Part shown: positions 11,908-26,300 of the stretch, one piece after another
Layout of the letters: each line of letters starts with the position of its first letter
Position numbering within the stretch: position 1 is the first letter of the stretch
Source of the DNA: Strix aluco
Taxonomy: Eukaryota > Chordata > Aves > Strigiformes > Strigidae
DNA length: 64,000 nt
Direction: 5' to 3'
Assembly: GCF_031877795.1 (NCBI RefSeq)
Contig: NC_133931.1
Coordinates: forward strand, 136,438,621 to 136,502,620
The notes under the pieces: generated by a model
The model's input: only the letters and a program-made list of their open reading frames with translations
What the model was told of the DNA's origin: nothing
Database searches by the model: none
Program-made: the position numbers and the translations under genes

Positions 11908-14900
11908 ATGTAGCATGTATGAAAGAAAGGTTAAATAGTACAAAGGTGAACTTATAATTGAAGCCAGACTTATCCCACTCTCAGCTACAGCTGACCTGTT
12001 GCCACATAAAAGCTAAATTAATGGAAAGATGCCATACTGTAGTCACAGATTAGAATATTTTTGCTGGAACAGTAATGAATGGTTATTAACTTTTGCCCAT
12101 GAGGTTCTCATGTTTCACCACCTTGTGGGTGGTGTACATAACTCCAACACTGTACAAATATAGTTGTAATATCCCTATCAGAATAGTTAGCTGGCTATTT
12201 AAGCCAATTAGAATGACTTAAGGCAACGTGTACTTAAAGTCTTGTTTAAACGTTATGGCCTGGAAATGGTAAGCATACTCCCGCAGGTGGTGACACTAAA
12301 CAAGCAGTATCAGTCACAGGGAGCTGATAGGAGGATGGGTGTTTCCGCTCTCCTGCTGGGCCAGTTTCAGCCAGTGGCATGATGATAACGTGGCTCTATC
12401 TTGGCATTCAAATGCACAATGCTCCTTTAAAACTACATTTTTTGTAGCTGGCATAAGCAATGCTATCCTAAATCTTGTGAAATACTTAGATTTTAGTGGT
12501 CCAAGGGCTGAAATATGTTTCAGCTGTGCTTAGCATAGAGAATCAGAAGCTGGGACAGAGCAGCCAGATCTCATTTCCCCTCCCTCCCTATAAGGTCATT
12601 CCAGCAGCTGAGAATGGCTGAAATAGAAGTGAGTTTAGGCAATGTGGTCTTTTTGCATCCAGCTGTTCCCAGTATCCAGCTGTATCACTTGGAGATTCCC
12701 TAGGAGGCAGGGCATTCCCACACAGTCAAGTCACAAGTGGTCTAATCTCTATGTGCCAATAAAATTGGGTGGTAAAGATGGAGACGGGAACGTGATCTGA
12801 AAGCAGAGCACTTAAACCTTTGTGAGAAGTCATATATATGTAAAATTGGACATTCAATGTCAATGGTCTGTTAGGAGCCACTTACGCTTTTAATGTATCT
12901 AAAAAGAAAGCATGAAATAAGGCATCATTTCTTCTTTTCTGTTGAAAGACCTGTCACTACCCTACTTTGATTAGCCAAGTTTTCAGAGTTGAATGCATTG
13001 AGTCATTACAAATGCCAGCAGGCTGGGGCTTCAGTTCCTCTACTCCTATTTCTTATCGTGCAGCTGCTGGAGCTGCAGAGCAAACAGGCAGCTGGCAGAA
13101 AGCTGCCTGCAACCAGCAGCCTGCTGCATTCTGCAGGTGTTGCTGGGCAGAAATAACCTGGGGCCAATTGGTAGCACCCGCCTGCTTTCTTGCATGGGGA
13201 GGGGGAGGGGAGGTGTTGGGATATAATCACAGCATCACAGAATCACAGTGGGAATGGGGGAAATGTCCATCTCTGCTTGGTTAGTATAAAACTCTGATGT
13301 CTGCTACTTTGGTGTATTGGCTAGTAGTGCTGAGATCCACGTTGCTAACTCAATACACAGTGCTACTCCCTCCACTCACTCTAACTTTTAAATGTGAAAT
13401 ACCTTGCTAACAAGCAAAAAAGCCAAACAACCTGAAGGGAATGAACACAAGAGTCAGGTAAATTATGTTAGTTATCTGGAGAGAAGCAGATAATCTCTGC
13501 TATACTCTTCAGTAATGCACAGCTATGTGGGTGCCATGTGCAAACAGACCATAGGCATAGAAGCCCATAAGGATTACTATTATTTTCATTAAAAGTTTAT
13601 ATAATAGAGATTACTTTTACTTGTCTCATATGATGATTAAGTAATAACCTGCAAACAGCTGGTAGGCTCCACCATCTGTTATAGCTCCCTATACTTTCTA
13701 TTTTAAAATCCTGACAGGAATAGGCAGCGATGTCATTTCAAAGCTAAAAATTATCTGCAGCTTTAGATGAGCTTCATGTGGATGCTTGGATATTGCAGAT
13801 GTCAGGCTTGTGTACATGTGAAGCTGTTCTCTGTGGTTAGTAATCCGGACTTTTGGCATGGTCTCCTATAAAATCTTTCTCTTCTTTCCTCTTTTAGTAG
13901 AAAATGACAATCTATCAGACAGTGGGTCCAACTAAGGATGCCTTCATTGTTTCATGAGAGGTGTTCATTATACTCAGGTTTCTTCTTTCTATTGACCAAT
14001 AAGATTGTCACACCTGTATTTCCTTGCAGACTTCCTGGTTGCTGTGCGCAATATATCAGCATCTAGTTTGCTTGACTTTGTCTCTCATGTAGAGGTTATG
14101 CAGAACCAGCCCCACTTTCTGCTCTTCTTGTCCTGACTCAGCCCAAAAAATGAATAGCATTCTCATAACTTAATTAAAGTAGAGTCATCATAAAAGCCAA
14201 AGAATTGATGTAAGCAGTAGCAAGCTGCATCTTGAACTACGAGACCATCCTTTTGGTGATTGACACTGCTATGTCAATGAAACTTAAGCATCAGTGCACC
14301 ATAATAACAGGAATTTTCCAACTGTCTCTCTCAGGCAGTCAGATTGGTTTTGAAATAAAACCACCCCATTTGTTCTGTTAAATACAGGAAATGTAGGAAT
14401 ATAAAACCCCTAATGCAAGTAGCTCTACCTTTTAACTATTTCAGTGCAGGCTGTAAGAATTTCTGGGAGCTGCTATAGTGTTTGAATCTCCGTATGAACT
14501 TGGACTGCTAGAGCCTGTGCTGTGAAAATGTGTCATACTACACACATTGTCATGTGCTCCAGTGAAGCCAATGGCACCATTTCCCGCATGTGCATTTGGC
14601 TAGCAGAGCTTAGGACTGAATTACAGGCTTTTTAGTTCCTTCTGATTTGGGAAATGAGGAAAAAAGGAGTTTAAATTAATGAATCTTTTCCAGATAACTG
14701 ACACGTGCCTTGGAAGATTAAAGATACTTAGAAATGTTCACATTAAAAGATTAAAGATGTTCATTTAAGGGAAGAAGTGTTAAATTCACAGAAGTGTGGG
14801 AAAATGAAAATGGTGCTTTGTGTTTACAGATAATTTTAATTTGAAGAGAAAAATTACTCCAGAGCCATTATTTTTACTGCATGATCATGAGTTTATCTTC

Positions 14901-16352
14901 CTGTCACTAATGTTGCTCTTGTAAAGGAGAATGACTCCTTTTGCTCTGCAGCACCTGATTCTGTTAGCAAGGTGAATCTATTAGCGAGGACTCCTCCAGG
15001 AAAGTCAGAGTTTTGCCTTCATGAGAGCACACCACGTTGCCATGTTTCTCTCCTGCTGCCTGTTTGGTGAGCAAACAAACCTTCTGTGAGTTCATTCAGT
15101 GATCTTGTTCAGACTAAGCTGAGAGACTTAAGCTTCCAACTTCTCTGTGCAACTCCCTCTTAAATCTATCTTAATTCAGTTTCTAAAAATTTTTAGGTCA
15201 AAGCCAAGCTCTGTTCTTGACCACTTGTCATAAGATCATTTTTGTAATGCTACTGTGATGGTCTGTTAGGGAGCTTGAGCCTGAAAAAGTCTCCATTTTT
15301 ACAGGCCAGCCCTTGTCAAGTGAATCTCAAACTGAACACCCCTTGCTTTTTCTGACTGCATCAGCTGGTATGATAATTTATGTCAGCTCTCCTTGCAAAC
15401 TAGTTCATATAGAAATCTTGCTTGATAAAATGCTTTGGTTCAAGTGGAAGATACGTGGTGGCAGGACCTGAATTCCGTAAAATCTTCTAGCCAGTTGCAA
15501 CGACAATGCTGCTCTCCAGTTTTCTTTGTTTCGCTGAATTCTGCCTGGTGAGCAAGTCCTGTCTAGGACAACTTGCAATGCTGGCGAGCAGGAATCTCTA
15601 ATAGTAGCAGCCCTGGGTGTTGGCTCTCTGCTTTGTGGCACCATAGCAATTTGGGAGTGGCTTTGTTTAATTAATAATCAAAATACTCTACCTGCTGCCT
15701 TTAGTTTTATTAGTGAAGGGGGGGCAAGAGAGAGCAAGCGCCCCTGTGACTTATCATAGTAATGAGATTTAAATGTTATGGCAGATAAATGACAAAGACT
15801 TTTTTCTGTCCATGAAGGAGGATATCCTTTTCCTTTCTCTTTGTATGTTTTATGTAGAATGGTATTTTATTCTGAATATACTGGAGAAGGCATCCTAATG
15901 CAGGAATGCAGTTCTCAATCAGCAAATCCGAGGTGGCTAAAAGTTAATGCTGGATTTATTGTGCTGGTCAAACAATAGCTTGTAGCTAAGTTGTACAAAG
16001 AATGTTACTGCAATTTTACCTACAGGATGTGAATTGGATATAAAACTAAATGCAAATAAAAGCTCCACCCTACAATTTTGGTTTTTTGCTATATCATTCT
16101 CCATTTTTAAGATTGCATTATTCTCCAGTTCATGCTAAGTCAATATTAATGATATTAATGAAAGACCCAGCAACATTTCTTTCCCCATTAGCTGCAGGTG
16201 CCAGTGTTGATGTTTTTGAAAATAAATGCATATTTGGAGGCTATAATAATAGCAATAGTTCTTTTGGTGAAGATACCCCCTGCCCCATGGCCTATTCATA
16301 GATTATGCACCATCTACAACTGCAAAATAACAGCGGAGTCTCATTCAGGGCA

Positions 16353-16376
16353 CATTCATTCATTCATTCATTCATT
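16353..16376 (+). repeat. (CATT)6 microsatellite
   Basis: Six perfect CATT units followed by degenerate ATTTC and TTCATT units to about 16390. Confidence 0.9.
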
Positions 16377-19300
16377 TTTCATTTCATTCAAACTTTGGTA
16401 GAGGTGTCAAAACTATGACTTAGCTAGGCAACCTTTTTGAAAGGACAGACTGGAGATCCAGCGAGTTATTTGCTGGCAACCAAACACCTTTAAAAAAAAA
16501 TTACTTGTAAAAAAATCCCAGTGAAGCTTTCCACTACTTACTTCCCACTGTGGAGCTCCAGTCTGAGGCATAACAGCTTTACAGTGATATCACTAAAGTG
16601 TTTTGGGAAATGTGAATATTTGTGCCTGATCAAAGAAAAGGATTTTTGCTGTGTCAAACTGTCATTTTGGAAAAGATTAATAATCTGTTTGGGAATGAAA
16701 AGTAAGATTTTTTTTTTTTAAATTTCTCATGCAAAAGAAGTAAAAATTGTTTAGAAGAAGTAATTAAATAAAGTGTTGCAGAAAATTGCCTGTGCTGCCT
16801 CTAACTCATGGAGATCCAGTAAGACTTGGTAATGTGCAGAATTCTTTAAATGAAAGCATGAATTGGTTACAAAGTTGGCATTTTGGAAAGGATTTACCAG
16901 GTGAACAGTCTGGTGGGAGATTGGTTAGATGAAATAGGTTATGTCATAATAAGATGGTGGGGAAAAATGTGGCATGACAGATAAAATAAGTAGTTCTTCA
17001 CAGGAGTCTTCCACTCTTGGTAGAAAATCGGATAGTGGAATTTTGCCTTGTGCAGTAAAACGGAGAATTTAAGTGCTCCTTCAAGTGCAGTGAGGCTTTT
17101 CAAAATCTTAGAGTAAAAGATCCAAATTTTTGAAATTGTGACTTATTCAACCTGCAACTCCAGGACAAAATGTCACTGAAATTTCAGCAATTTTGGATGG
17201 AACACTTGGGTCCACAGCCTAGTTTTGTGTGTGGTGCCTACTATTACTGAATTTACTCAGGACTCTCTATTCAGGGATCTTCATGTTCTTGTTGATTAGA
17301 AACACATTGTTAAACATGGGTTAGATGTTTAGCACTGCACAATGATTACAGCTTTTACCTTTCTGGAGAAGTTTGTTTTAGATATGTATCTGGGTCATTC
17401 TAGAGTTCTTATTGAGATGTCCAAAATGACTTGTGTCCATTTTTTCTTTAAAGGACCTCTACCATTTATGCCTCCACAAAGGAAAGCAAAAAACCAACAA
17501 TTGTAAATATATAAAATAATTCACATAGATCAATTTAGTTATGAAATCTGTACTATTATAATAACAAAAGGAGAAGTAATGTAAATGGGGATGTGAGAGC
17601 ACAGAGTGCTTGTGAGGTTGATGGTGCCACCTATGCCAGAATTACCGGAGCAGAGCAATGTTGTAAATGCACAGAGCAGTGAAGGAATCAGCAGGTTACA
17701 GCACAGATACATGAATGTTTGGAAAAGCTTCTGCTTTTGAGTGGGCAATTTTAGTTTATATGATATGATACTGTGAGATTTAAATCCCCGAAGGAATAAA
17801 ATTGACCTATGCAGCCCTGTGGTTATTTGGGAGACAGCAGTGATCCTACTGTCCTTTTGACAGATGGAGTGCTTGAGGTTCATAATTATGTGCAATCAGT
17901 TAACTGCTTAGCCAGGTGCCTTCATTCCTACACAATCCCTTTCTGTCAGTCACTGGAGAACTTCCCCTTTCTTCTTGGGTGACCTTTGCTATATTGCTGA
18001 ATACCCCTTCCTTCACCAGGACTACATGAAGAATTTCACTTCTGCCACACATGGTTTTAAGGTTAAGCTAACTAAGGTATGCCGATGTGTCATGCACAAA
18101 TGTTCAGTTATGTCCTGCTTCCTGTCCATTTTCTGGGGACTGGCTTTGAACTGAGGCAGCAGCTTAGGATGAGATCTCAGCCCACTCCCTGAATCACCTG
18201 GGGGCATGATGATGCATATATGTGTGATTATAACTCTTGGTTTTAAAATAATGTGGCAAGGCAACTTTTTTGTTACCTGCCTCAAATTTTTTGATTAACT
18301 CCTTCATTTTTCATCTTTCCCAATTATGGAGATGTCAAGATTTAATAATCTTTGAAACATTCTCCCTGTGGCACAGAATGTGGAAATATAAATCATACAT
18401 GCGATGAAGCGTGCATGTGTTCAGGCATCCTGAACCGGACATGCTGGCAGAAGTGTCCTGGAACTACCTTCCTCTTAATTCCTGCTTTTAGCTCACTTGC
18501 AAAGCTAATTGGATATAACTTCTCCATGTAAGCTGTAGCTTGGCTTGTATTTCAACTCGGTTTAATGACTAATCTCCTTCCAATCTATATATGTTTAACC
18601 AGGAGATGACCTAGGTCAGATAACATGCCTGCTGCAATGTTCTACTTGCAGCATGTTTCGCTAAGCGATAGCAAATCTGTTGAGAATTCCTGCCATGCAA
18701 GTCCCTTTCAAAACACTTTTACTGAAGGAGAGAACACGTGTTAGATTGTGAATGGCTGCCTACCTGTTCCTTACAGCCTTGATGTTTTCAAGAACAGTTT
18801 TAGGGACAATATACCCAGGCTATATTTTCCATGAAGGTTTCTGCTTCTCAAGATGCTGCTAATTTACGTTTCAAAGAAATTCCTTTCCTGTTAAGCAATT
18901 ATTTATATGTTGGTTAGACTTAAATAATTTGTCCTAAATCTCAGACCTGTCCCAAATCTTGTTTACTTTCATTCCTGTTATCTTTCCCATTTCTAATACA
19001 TGCAAATCTCCATATATCATTAAAATCTGCTCTACAAATTTCAAATTGCTGTGTCTGTCTGTCAAATCTACATTTTTTTTTAACATCTGTCTGTGTATGA
19101 CTATACACATGCAGACTCCAGAAAGGACTAGGGGTCTTGCTGAAGCAGTGACACAGTACACCTTTTTCAGTTAGTATTTGGGAACAGGAAACAAGTATTT
19201 CATGGCCATTTCAAAAATGTAATATCCATTAAGACCACTGCTTGCTGTTGCAAAATTGAAAAGCCTCATGGACTCTTCTGCTTGTTTTGTGACGAGTGAC

Positions 19301-20146
19301 ATTGAGACTATCTGAGGGTCCTTTCATCATGGTCAGCAGCCAACAGGCACTAAGAACACTGCCACCAGTGGCACTACCTTGGAGAAGAAATGACAAAGCA
19401 GAGCCAATGCCTGCTCCCCTACGGGTGAATCTACTCCAAACCAGTAAGTGATGCCTGGGAAGGGGGGCTCTCATGTTGCATGAATGTGCGCATTGACAAA
19501 GGGCATGCTGTCTTCAGCGGATGGTCAGGTCTGCTGTTACAGTGCCTGGTGTGACGTCTGTGGTGCGGTTGGTGCTAAGTGAGATCACTGCCTCTCTGCT
19601 GAGGGAGAGGGCAGGGGATCTGCTCTGCTAGCCCAGGCTGAGGAGTGCCTCAGTGCTGGCTCTAATTGCATTCCTGCTGTGAAGGAGCCTGGAAATGAGA
19701 GAGCAAAACAGCTGCACTAAACTGCTGCACTGGGGGAAATTTAGGGAGATTTTTCATCATGGTAGCCTGTTTAACAACGCCCCTAAATATACCCACGTGG
19801 GGGAATAGCTGATATCCTGACCCTGGCTATTTGTTTCTTTCTTGCCTGATTATTGCATATTAATATGCTGCCTTTTCCCCCCTGTAATATTGTGGGTTTG
19901 AGGGAGCATAGGAAACACCACATCCTATTGAATAAAAAGGTAGGGAATAGTTATTGAATGCTTGATCATTCCTGTCATACTGTTTGCCTACTCTTTTTGC
20001 ATTGTAAATGCTCAGTAAGACCTTTGATCCCTAAGCTGGTCACATTAAGTTCATTGCTCAGGGTGAGGCCCTGCTGTGCATTCAGTGAAGTATCATATCT
20101 GTGGAAAAGAATTTGTGCAAACCAGCCTGGGAGGATAGATGTGTTC

Positions 20147-20310
20147 TCGAAATTAAGCTTCTGCGTCTCTGCCTCCGCCGTGCCTCTGCAGAGGGAGCGG
20201 CATCGCTGCGCAGGCTGGTTGCTGCAGCTGAACTCATAGCTTTGCCTCGTTGTGTTTGCCTAGCTGGGCGGATGCTGGGAGGCAAGGGGAAAGCGGATAG
20301 GATCTCGGAC
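20147..20310. other. CpG-enriched patch in AT-rich intergenic DNA
   Basis: Roughly a dozen CpG dinucleotides occur within about 165 bp, including CTCCGCCGTG and AGCGGCATCGCTGCGC. The surrounding sequence is CpG-poor. It could be a small enhancer or promoter, an exon of a non-coding RNA, or a GC-rich relic. Both strands are open for about 75-90 codons, but I recognise no protein. Confidence 0.35.
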
Positions 20311-23300
20311 AGGTTTGCCTGTTGTGTGTAAGATCCTTGACGAAACACAGGAGTCGTCATGCAGCAAAAAGCTAAGAAACCTGCCCTGAGCTTTCTGTGC
20401 CGAAAAGGGAGGGTGTGACAGTCACTGACAGCCCTTCCTGGCTGTTTCCTCGCTGGATGCAGCTCTGCACTGGAGGAGGAAGCAAAGAATCAGGGTGGTG
20501 ATACACGCGCTTATGGTGTGAACTTCCTGCAGCGTAGGAAAGGATGCTGTTACCTCCCACAGGGCCTCCCACAAACCCTGTAGGAACAATTGCAACTGCT
20601 CTTGACATGAATAACCTTGAGCGACTGCTTAGCGGAGTGCACAGAGAATAGCTGCATTGTGAAGGGTTTGGCTCCCTTCTGTTCTCACTGGTGTTTCAGA
20701 AGGAAGGATCTCAAGGTAAATGAAGATAAGTAACATCAGTAATACAATAAACCAGACAATGACGAAGTGTTGAGCAGCAATCAGAACTCTATGCAGGGAC
20801 CAAAACTTTGGTGTCATGGATACATGCTCATCTCTGAGTTATTTTATTTGTGCAGCTAACTTTTTAATACATAAAAAGTGCTGTTTTAGTGAAAAAGCCT
20901 GTCATACCTATTGTTTTATCTAAAAATAAATGTGTTAGTTATAGTATTTTTCCTCTGATTATAAAAATTCCTTTGGTCTATGAATAATACTTAGATTATC
21001 TGTCCTGGTGATAAAATAATCTAGTCACTTCTGAGAGAAATCATCTGGGGAAGTATTTCCTTACTTACACCCCTTGCTGTAGAAGCTGACACTTTTATCT
21101 TCTTTGATTCATTTGCCAGCTCAACTAACCCAAGTGGCCTTCCTTTGATCATGCCTATAATTCCTTTTGTTCTTTGTCCTGGGAAGGAGCAAGACATAGG
21201 CACAACCTACCTATGTGAGGAAGCTGCATGGTCCGATGATATGAGAGAGAGTGCAATGTATAATCACTGTTAATAGGGAAGCCAGATTCCCAAGCTCCTT
21301 CCTTGGCAAATCTGTGCTGGAAAATGGTTACTTAAAATAACTCACAACAGCATCTTTGGTGCAAATAATTTATTTTTTCACTTCACAGGTATAGACTGCA
21401 TGGAGAAAACTGCCTGTAAAGACACGTTTTGCACTATTGTCCTTTACAATCTGTGGTAATTTTTTACCCTGTCATTCCATCTTTTGTTGAGTAGAACAAG
21501 ACTATATGTTACAATATTTTTTTTAAATACCCATTAGTCTGATGACCCTCCCTCCCCCTGGCAGCCACTAACAGCTGACTCACGCTTCTCTCCTAGAGAA
21601 TGGCATGCTCATGATCTTAGTTCCTATCTTGATTCTGGCTCAAGTTGAGGAAATAATTGAAGCTATACAGAGGAATTTTTTAGTGAATACCTTTATCCTT
21701 TCTTCCTCTACTGTCTTCCAGACTGAGTCTTAACTTTGACATTGCTTTATTTTTTGTTCTATCTCTTAAATCAAGGGAGGATACAAATTTTGTGCAGACA
21801 AGGTAACAGTGACCAGGAGAATTGAGATCCATGTGCTCTTTTTTAAAACAAATTAACAAATATACCACTCTCATCTTCCTTAGAATCCGGCGTTTTGCAG
21901 TCCATTAACTAATGGTTTAGTAGCATACGTTGCTGAATTATCATGCCCACCTGTAGTCTCTCTTGCTGCCTTACCCAAAGAATGAGTTGAAATATAGAGA
22001 TGGTTAGGTCCATGTGGTTTTGTCAAAATGAAAAAGAAAAAAAACAGCTTTAGAAAGAGAATACATTTTTCAAGCTTAATTAATGTGTAGTGTGGCTACA
22101 CTTATATAAGTTACACATATATAAGTTTCCACCTATTTACATCAATTTGCGCCTAAAATTAAAAAAATAAATCTGTACTTTAATTCAGCATCTGGTCTTG
22201 CCTGGCATTATGACTTCAACTATGTAAGATGTCCTTTTTCTATTAAACAAACTAATCTCTATCTGCTGTTCTATTTTGGTTGCACAAAGCCTACTTATAC
22301 AGGAGATGAGTTTGAAGATTTTCTGTAATCATTGCACAGTAATTGCTTTAGTAACTACGTGAATAGAGATATGTTTTGTTCACCTAAGAGGTGCATAAAG
22401 TAGTGATTAAAGCTAACATATACCAGGAGGACATAGCCTTTCTATATCAAGTTTTTCTTATAAGAAGATATTATAACCACCCTCACAATTTAAGCAGAAA
22501 CACACTTACAATGTGTTTGATGTTTCATGCAATAAGTTTCTATCCTTCTTATAAGCAATAAAATTAATAACTATAAATACTACCACCCATTACAGGAGAG
22601 ACAACATGCTACAAGTATGTACTTAAATTAAATTAAAGCACTTGATGTGTAGGCAAATCACAAAGTGATAGGTCCTCATATGCTTGCATATACTCACCTT
22701 AGGGTACAAATAGGAAATTCAGTGCATCTGTTTTAATTCAAGCACTTCATGCTAACAGTTATTCTGATTTTACAGTAATACTGCTAACATAAGAGAAAAA
22801 AAACTTGTAAGAAAACCTCAAGACTTGGTGCGTAACTAGCTGCACACTGAAGACCCAGTTTCTGCTCTGAGGCAGTCACTGTTCTCCAAACTGAAGTTAG
22901 CTCCATATGTGGTAGACACAGTGCCATCCCTTTAGTCCTCCTGTAGCGTGCCTCAAGCTATAGTGGGTACTCTGCCTTTGAACATAAGCCTCTCTCCTTA
23001 ATTTGGACAAGGCCAAATAGTGTTTAGCTACTTGATAAACTTCAGATAAGCTTGTAACAACCAAGGGATTATGATTATTGTTTAATCATGTGTCAAAATG
23101 AACCAAGAAGAACAATAATAGTACAGCAGCTACCACAGCTTCCCTTCATCTAAGCAGAGCCAGTATTGTTTATTAGGAAAAGTGCATTTTATTTGTGCAG
23201 TAAAGTAATCACTCACATGAAGTGCCATGTAAGGGCTATAATGGCCAAAAAGGGAAAATGTGTTCACATTGGCCTAAGTGCTGCTATTAGGGCCAAATTC

Positions 23301-26300
23301 TGCCCCCCATTACAGTCCTAGTAAGCCCAGCAACTGCATGCAGACCTCTAATTCCTCCTGTCTGTTCCCCGTGCCATGTGTGTCGGTGGACAAGCACTTC
23401 AGAGAGGCACCCACTTATGCTGGTTACCCACAAAAGGCATAGGAGCCATAATGGTGCCACCCATCATTCCCCCACCCCCGTATCAGCATGCAAGACAATC
23501 TCCACTTCTATAAGTGAAATATCATTAGAACTATAATTTTTATTCCAGATTTCATAAGTGAGATTTGCTAATACATTCAGAATTTATGCATGCAAACACA
23601 TAAGTTTTTTTATTTTTCCCCCTCACTGTTTAAATTATTGTATTTATTTTTATGGAAGATCTTACTTGTTTTTCAGCTTTGCTCTTTCAAAATTCGGTTA
23701 TCAGCCTGACATCTTTTTGGCAAGTTGCCCCTATAGTCACTATGTAGTTTGAACATTTCCATGATTTATCAGCATACTACCACAAACGTATTGAGTTTAC
23801 ATGACTGAAATATACACATCAAGTAATGCCAAAGTATTTACTGGCACTGACAATACTTGCTATTGTCAGACTTGGAACCACAGTTTTTCCTTTAAATTAA
23901 TTTTAACTTTATCTGGAGACATGGTAGCTACAGTAAGACCTCTAGCACTGTAGCTAAAACTGTGGAATTATCTGTTTACCACAAATATTTCTGGAATTTA
24001 CTCTTTCTCAAAGACATTGTTGCTTCTGGGTTTGTTTATGGCTCAGTAGAGCATGTTATGAAACTATATAGCACAGGAAGAATGTTCTTTAGCTTTCTTG
24101 GTGAGTCATCCTTTCTCTAGAAGGACACGTAGCCTTTGATTTGTTTCAGTGCAGGAAGGAAAGGCTTTATGGTTTCAGGTTTATGCATTGGTTACAAAAT
24201 TGTGGATGCTCTCTTTCATTTATCTTAGCACAATGCCTTTTCTCTATTAATTTCAAGAATTCAGATAACTAACAGAACACATTTCACAGTCAGAAAGAGG
24301 CAGCATTAATTAGTTTGTGCTTATTTTCATTCATATCAGCTGGATAAATGCACCTTCAGTTCCTTGTCCTACCACATGCTTTTTGTGTGATCTTAACCTG
24401 CCTATGTTTTAGTTCCTTCTGTATAAAAATATGGAAATCTAAACATCCTTAGCTTCTGCGACTCTCTTCAGGGTAAATACCTGAAGGATCTGTCAGTCTC
24501 TTTAATCCCACATCACAGACAACCTTCAGGCAGCATACCTGCCTGTGGATAGCAGCGTTGCCTACTGCTTAAGCTGTCTGGTCCTTCTGTGCTCCAGAGA
24601 TGCCCTATAGCTGGACCTGGGGCTGTACAAGTTCAGCTCACCATCTGTGCCGTCAACACATTTGGTCAGGAAAGGAAGCCTCAAGGTATCCCCATTAGTC
24701 ACACTCAATGGTGTTAATATAGTGGATACCACATAAACACTTAAGATAGGTTCACATTTACACTGTTGCCTTCTAGAAATACCATATGAAAGAATACTTA
24801 TTCATTTCAAAATCTCCATAGACATCAACAAAGTTGTTTCTTGACATTTATAAACAACAAACAAACCTCAAAGCTTTCTTTTTCTTTAAAGGAGTTGTTC
24901 TACATCCCATATCTTTAGTCCAAGAATGCCGAATATCCCATAATGTGTTTTCACTGGTGTGTGGCTCCTTGTGTATTAATTTGTTTGGTTAGTAAATATG
25001 AAAGGGTGTTTTCCCAAGGAAGGAAAGATTGAGTTTCCAGGCCCAGGGTAACTGCTGCTCTGAATCTTTGAATTCCTTTTGGGAACTCATTATAGGATTT
25101 AAGAATTTTTGTCTTTTTCTGTCAAGGTCAAGAGTATATGAATTAATGAGAACTAAAGCCACTGAGGCCATGAGGGAATATTTCTTTCAATTACGGTGAG
25201 AGTGCTCCTCAGTGGGCATGTATATGTGAAAATATTTGATGAGTAACATATACTGAATGTGGAGATGTCTTCCAAGCGAAGTAGTACAGGTCTGGGAGAG
25301 GTGGGCTCTTGTTCTGCTCTTTGAGTGCTCTTGGTACAAATTCTCAAGAGCTGTGTAAAATCACAGCCCCACCTGCTTGTAGGCTTGAAGCAAAAAATAC
25401 CTTAGCAGATGAAAGCTCCTTTTCTCCCCGTCCTGTACAGTACACCTCACCTTAGGGTGTACCTTCGTCTCCAGTCAGTCACTGTCCTCTTCATTGTATG
25501 TGAATGTAAGCAATAAAGCCAGTGGTTTGTATATATCTGTGAATTTGACTCTCCCCAGCTGGCTGAGTGCTAAACAGCAGGGTGGGTTCATGTGTGCCAA
25601 CCTTTTACAAACAATCACCTGGGGACATGCAGCCCAGGTGTGCAAAGCAGTAATGAGTGATCCTCAGTGTGCACAGAAAGGTAACAGATGACACAGTAGA
25701 TCTTTTTTGAAGTATTTTTAGGCTCTTTCATGAAGAAATAACAAAGTCTAACCATCAAAAAACCCCCCAAGGAGTGTTGTCTCGTGAGCGTTATAACCCT
25801 CAAAAATTATTACATATGGTGTCTTTTCCTCTCAGGTCACACTTAGACATGTACAAAGGGTGACTTAAGAACAGTTGGAGTTGGAATTAGAGGGAAATTT
25901 TGAAATGCAGTGCTTTACTAAAGGCAGTGTGAACTAAACGATGACTCCATTGTATTTGTTCTTTCTTACTGTGCAAAGGTAGGGGAAGCTGTTGTTTTGT
26001 GTGTCTTCTCTTATTCTAAAAGGATCACCAAATATCTGATACCTCTTAAAAGAAAATCATCTGCTGAAATAGATCCACTTTTAGTGACTAGTGGGTCAGT
26101 TACTTTACAGTGCACAGTAGCAACCCAAGATGGTAAGTGATGAATAGCATGAGCACGTTGAACAGCAAGGAAAAGTTCTGAATATATAGATTGCAAATTC
26201 TGAAGATTTTCTGGTGGAAGAATAAATATTCATCCCCTCTCATTGGTGTTTTAGGACTTTTTAATTGCCATGGAGACTTTGTGTTTCCACCTGAGTTGTA

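Noticed and set aside
13225-13250. TCACAGAATCACAG phrase resembling a CR1 tail
   Set aside because: Only the short octamer-like phrase is present, with no adjoining CR1 sequence I could recognise.
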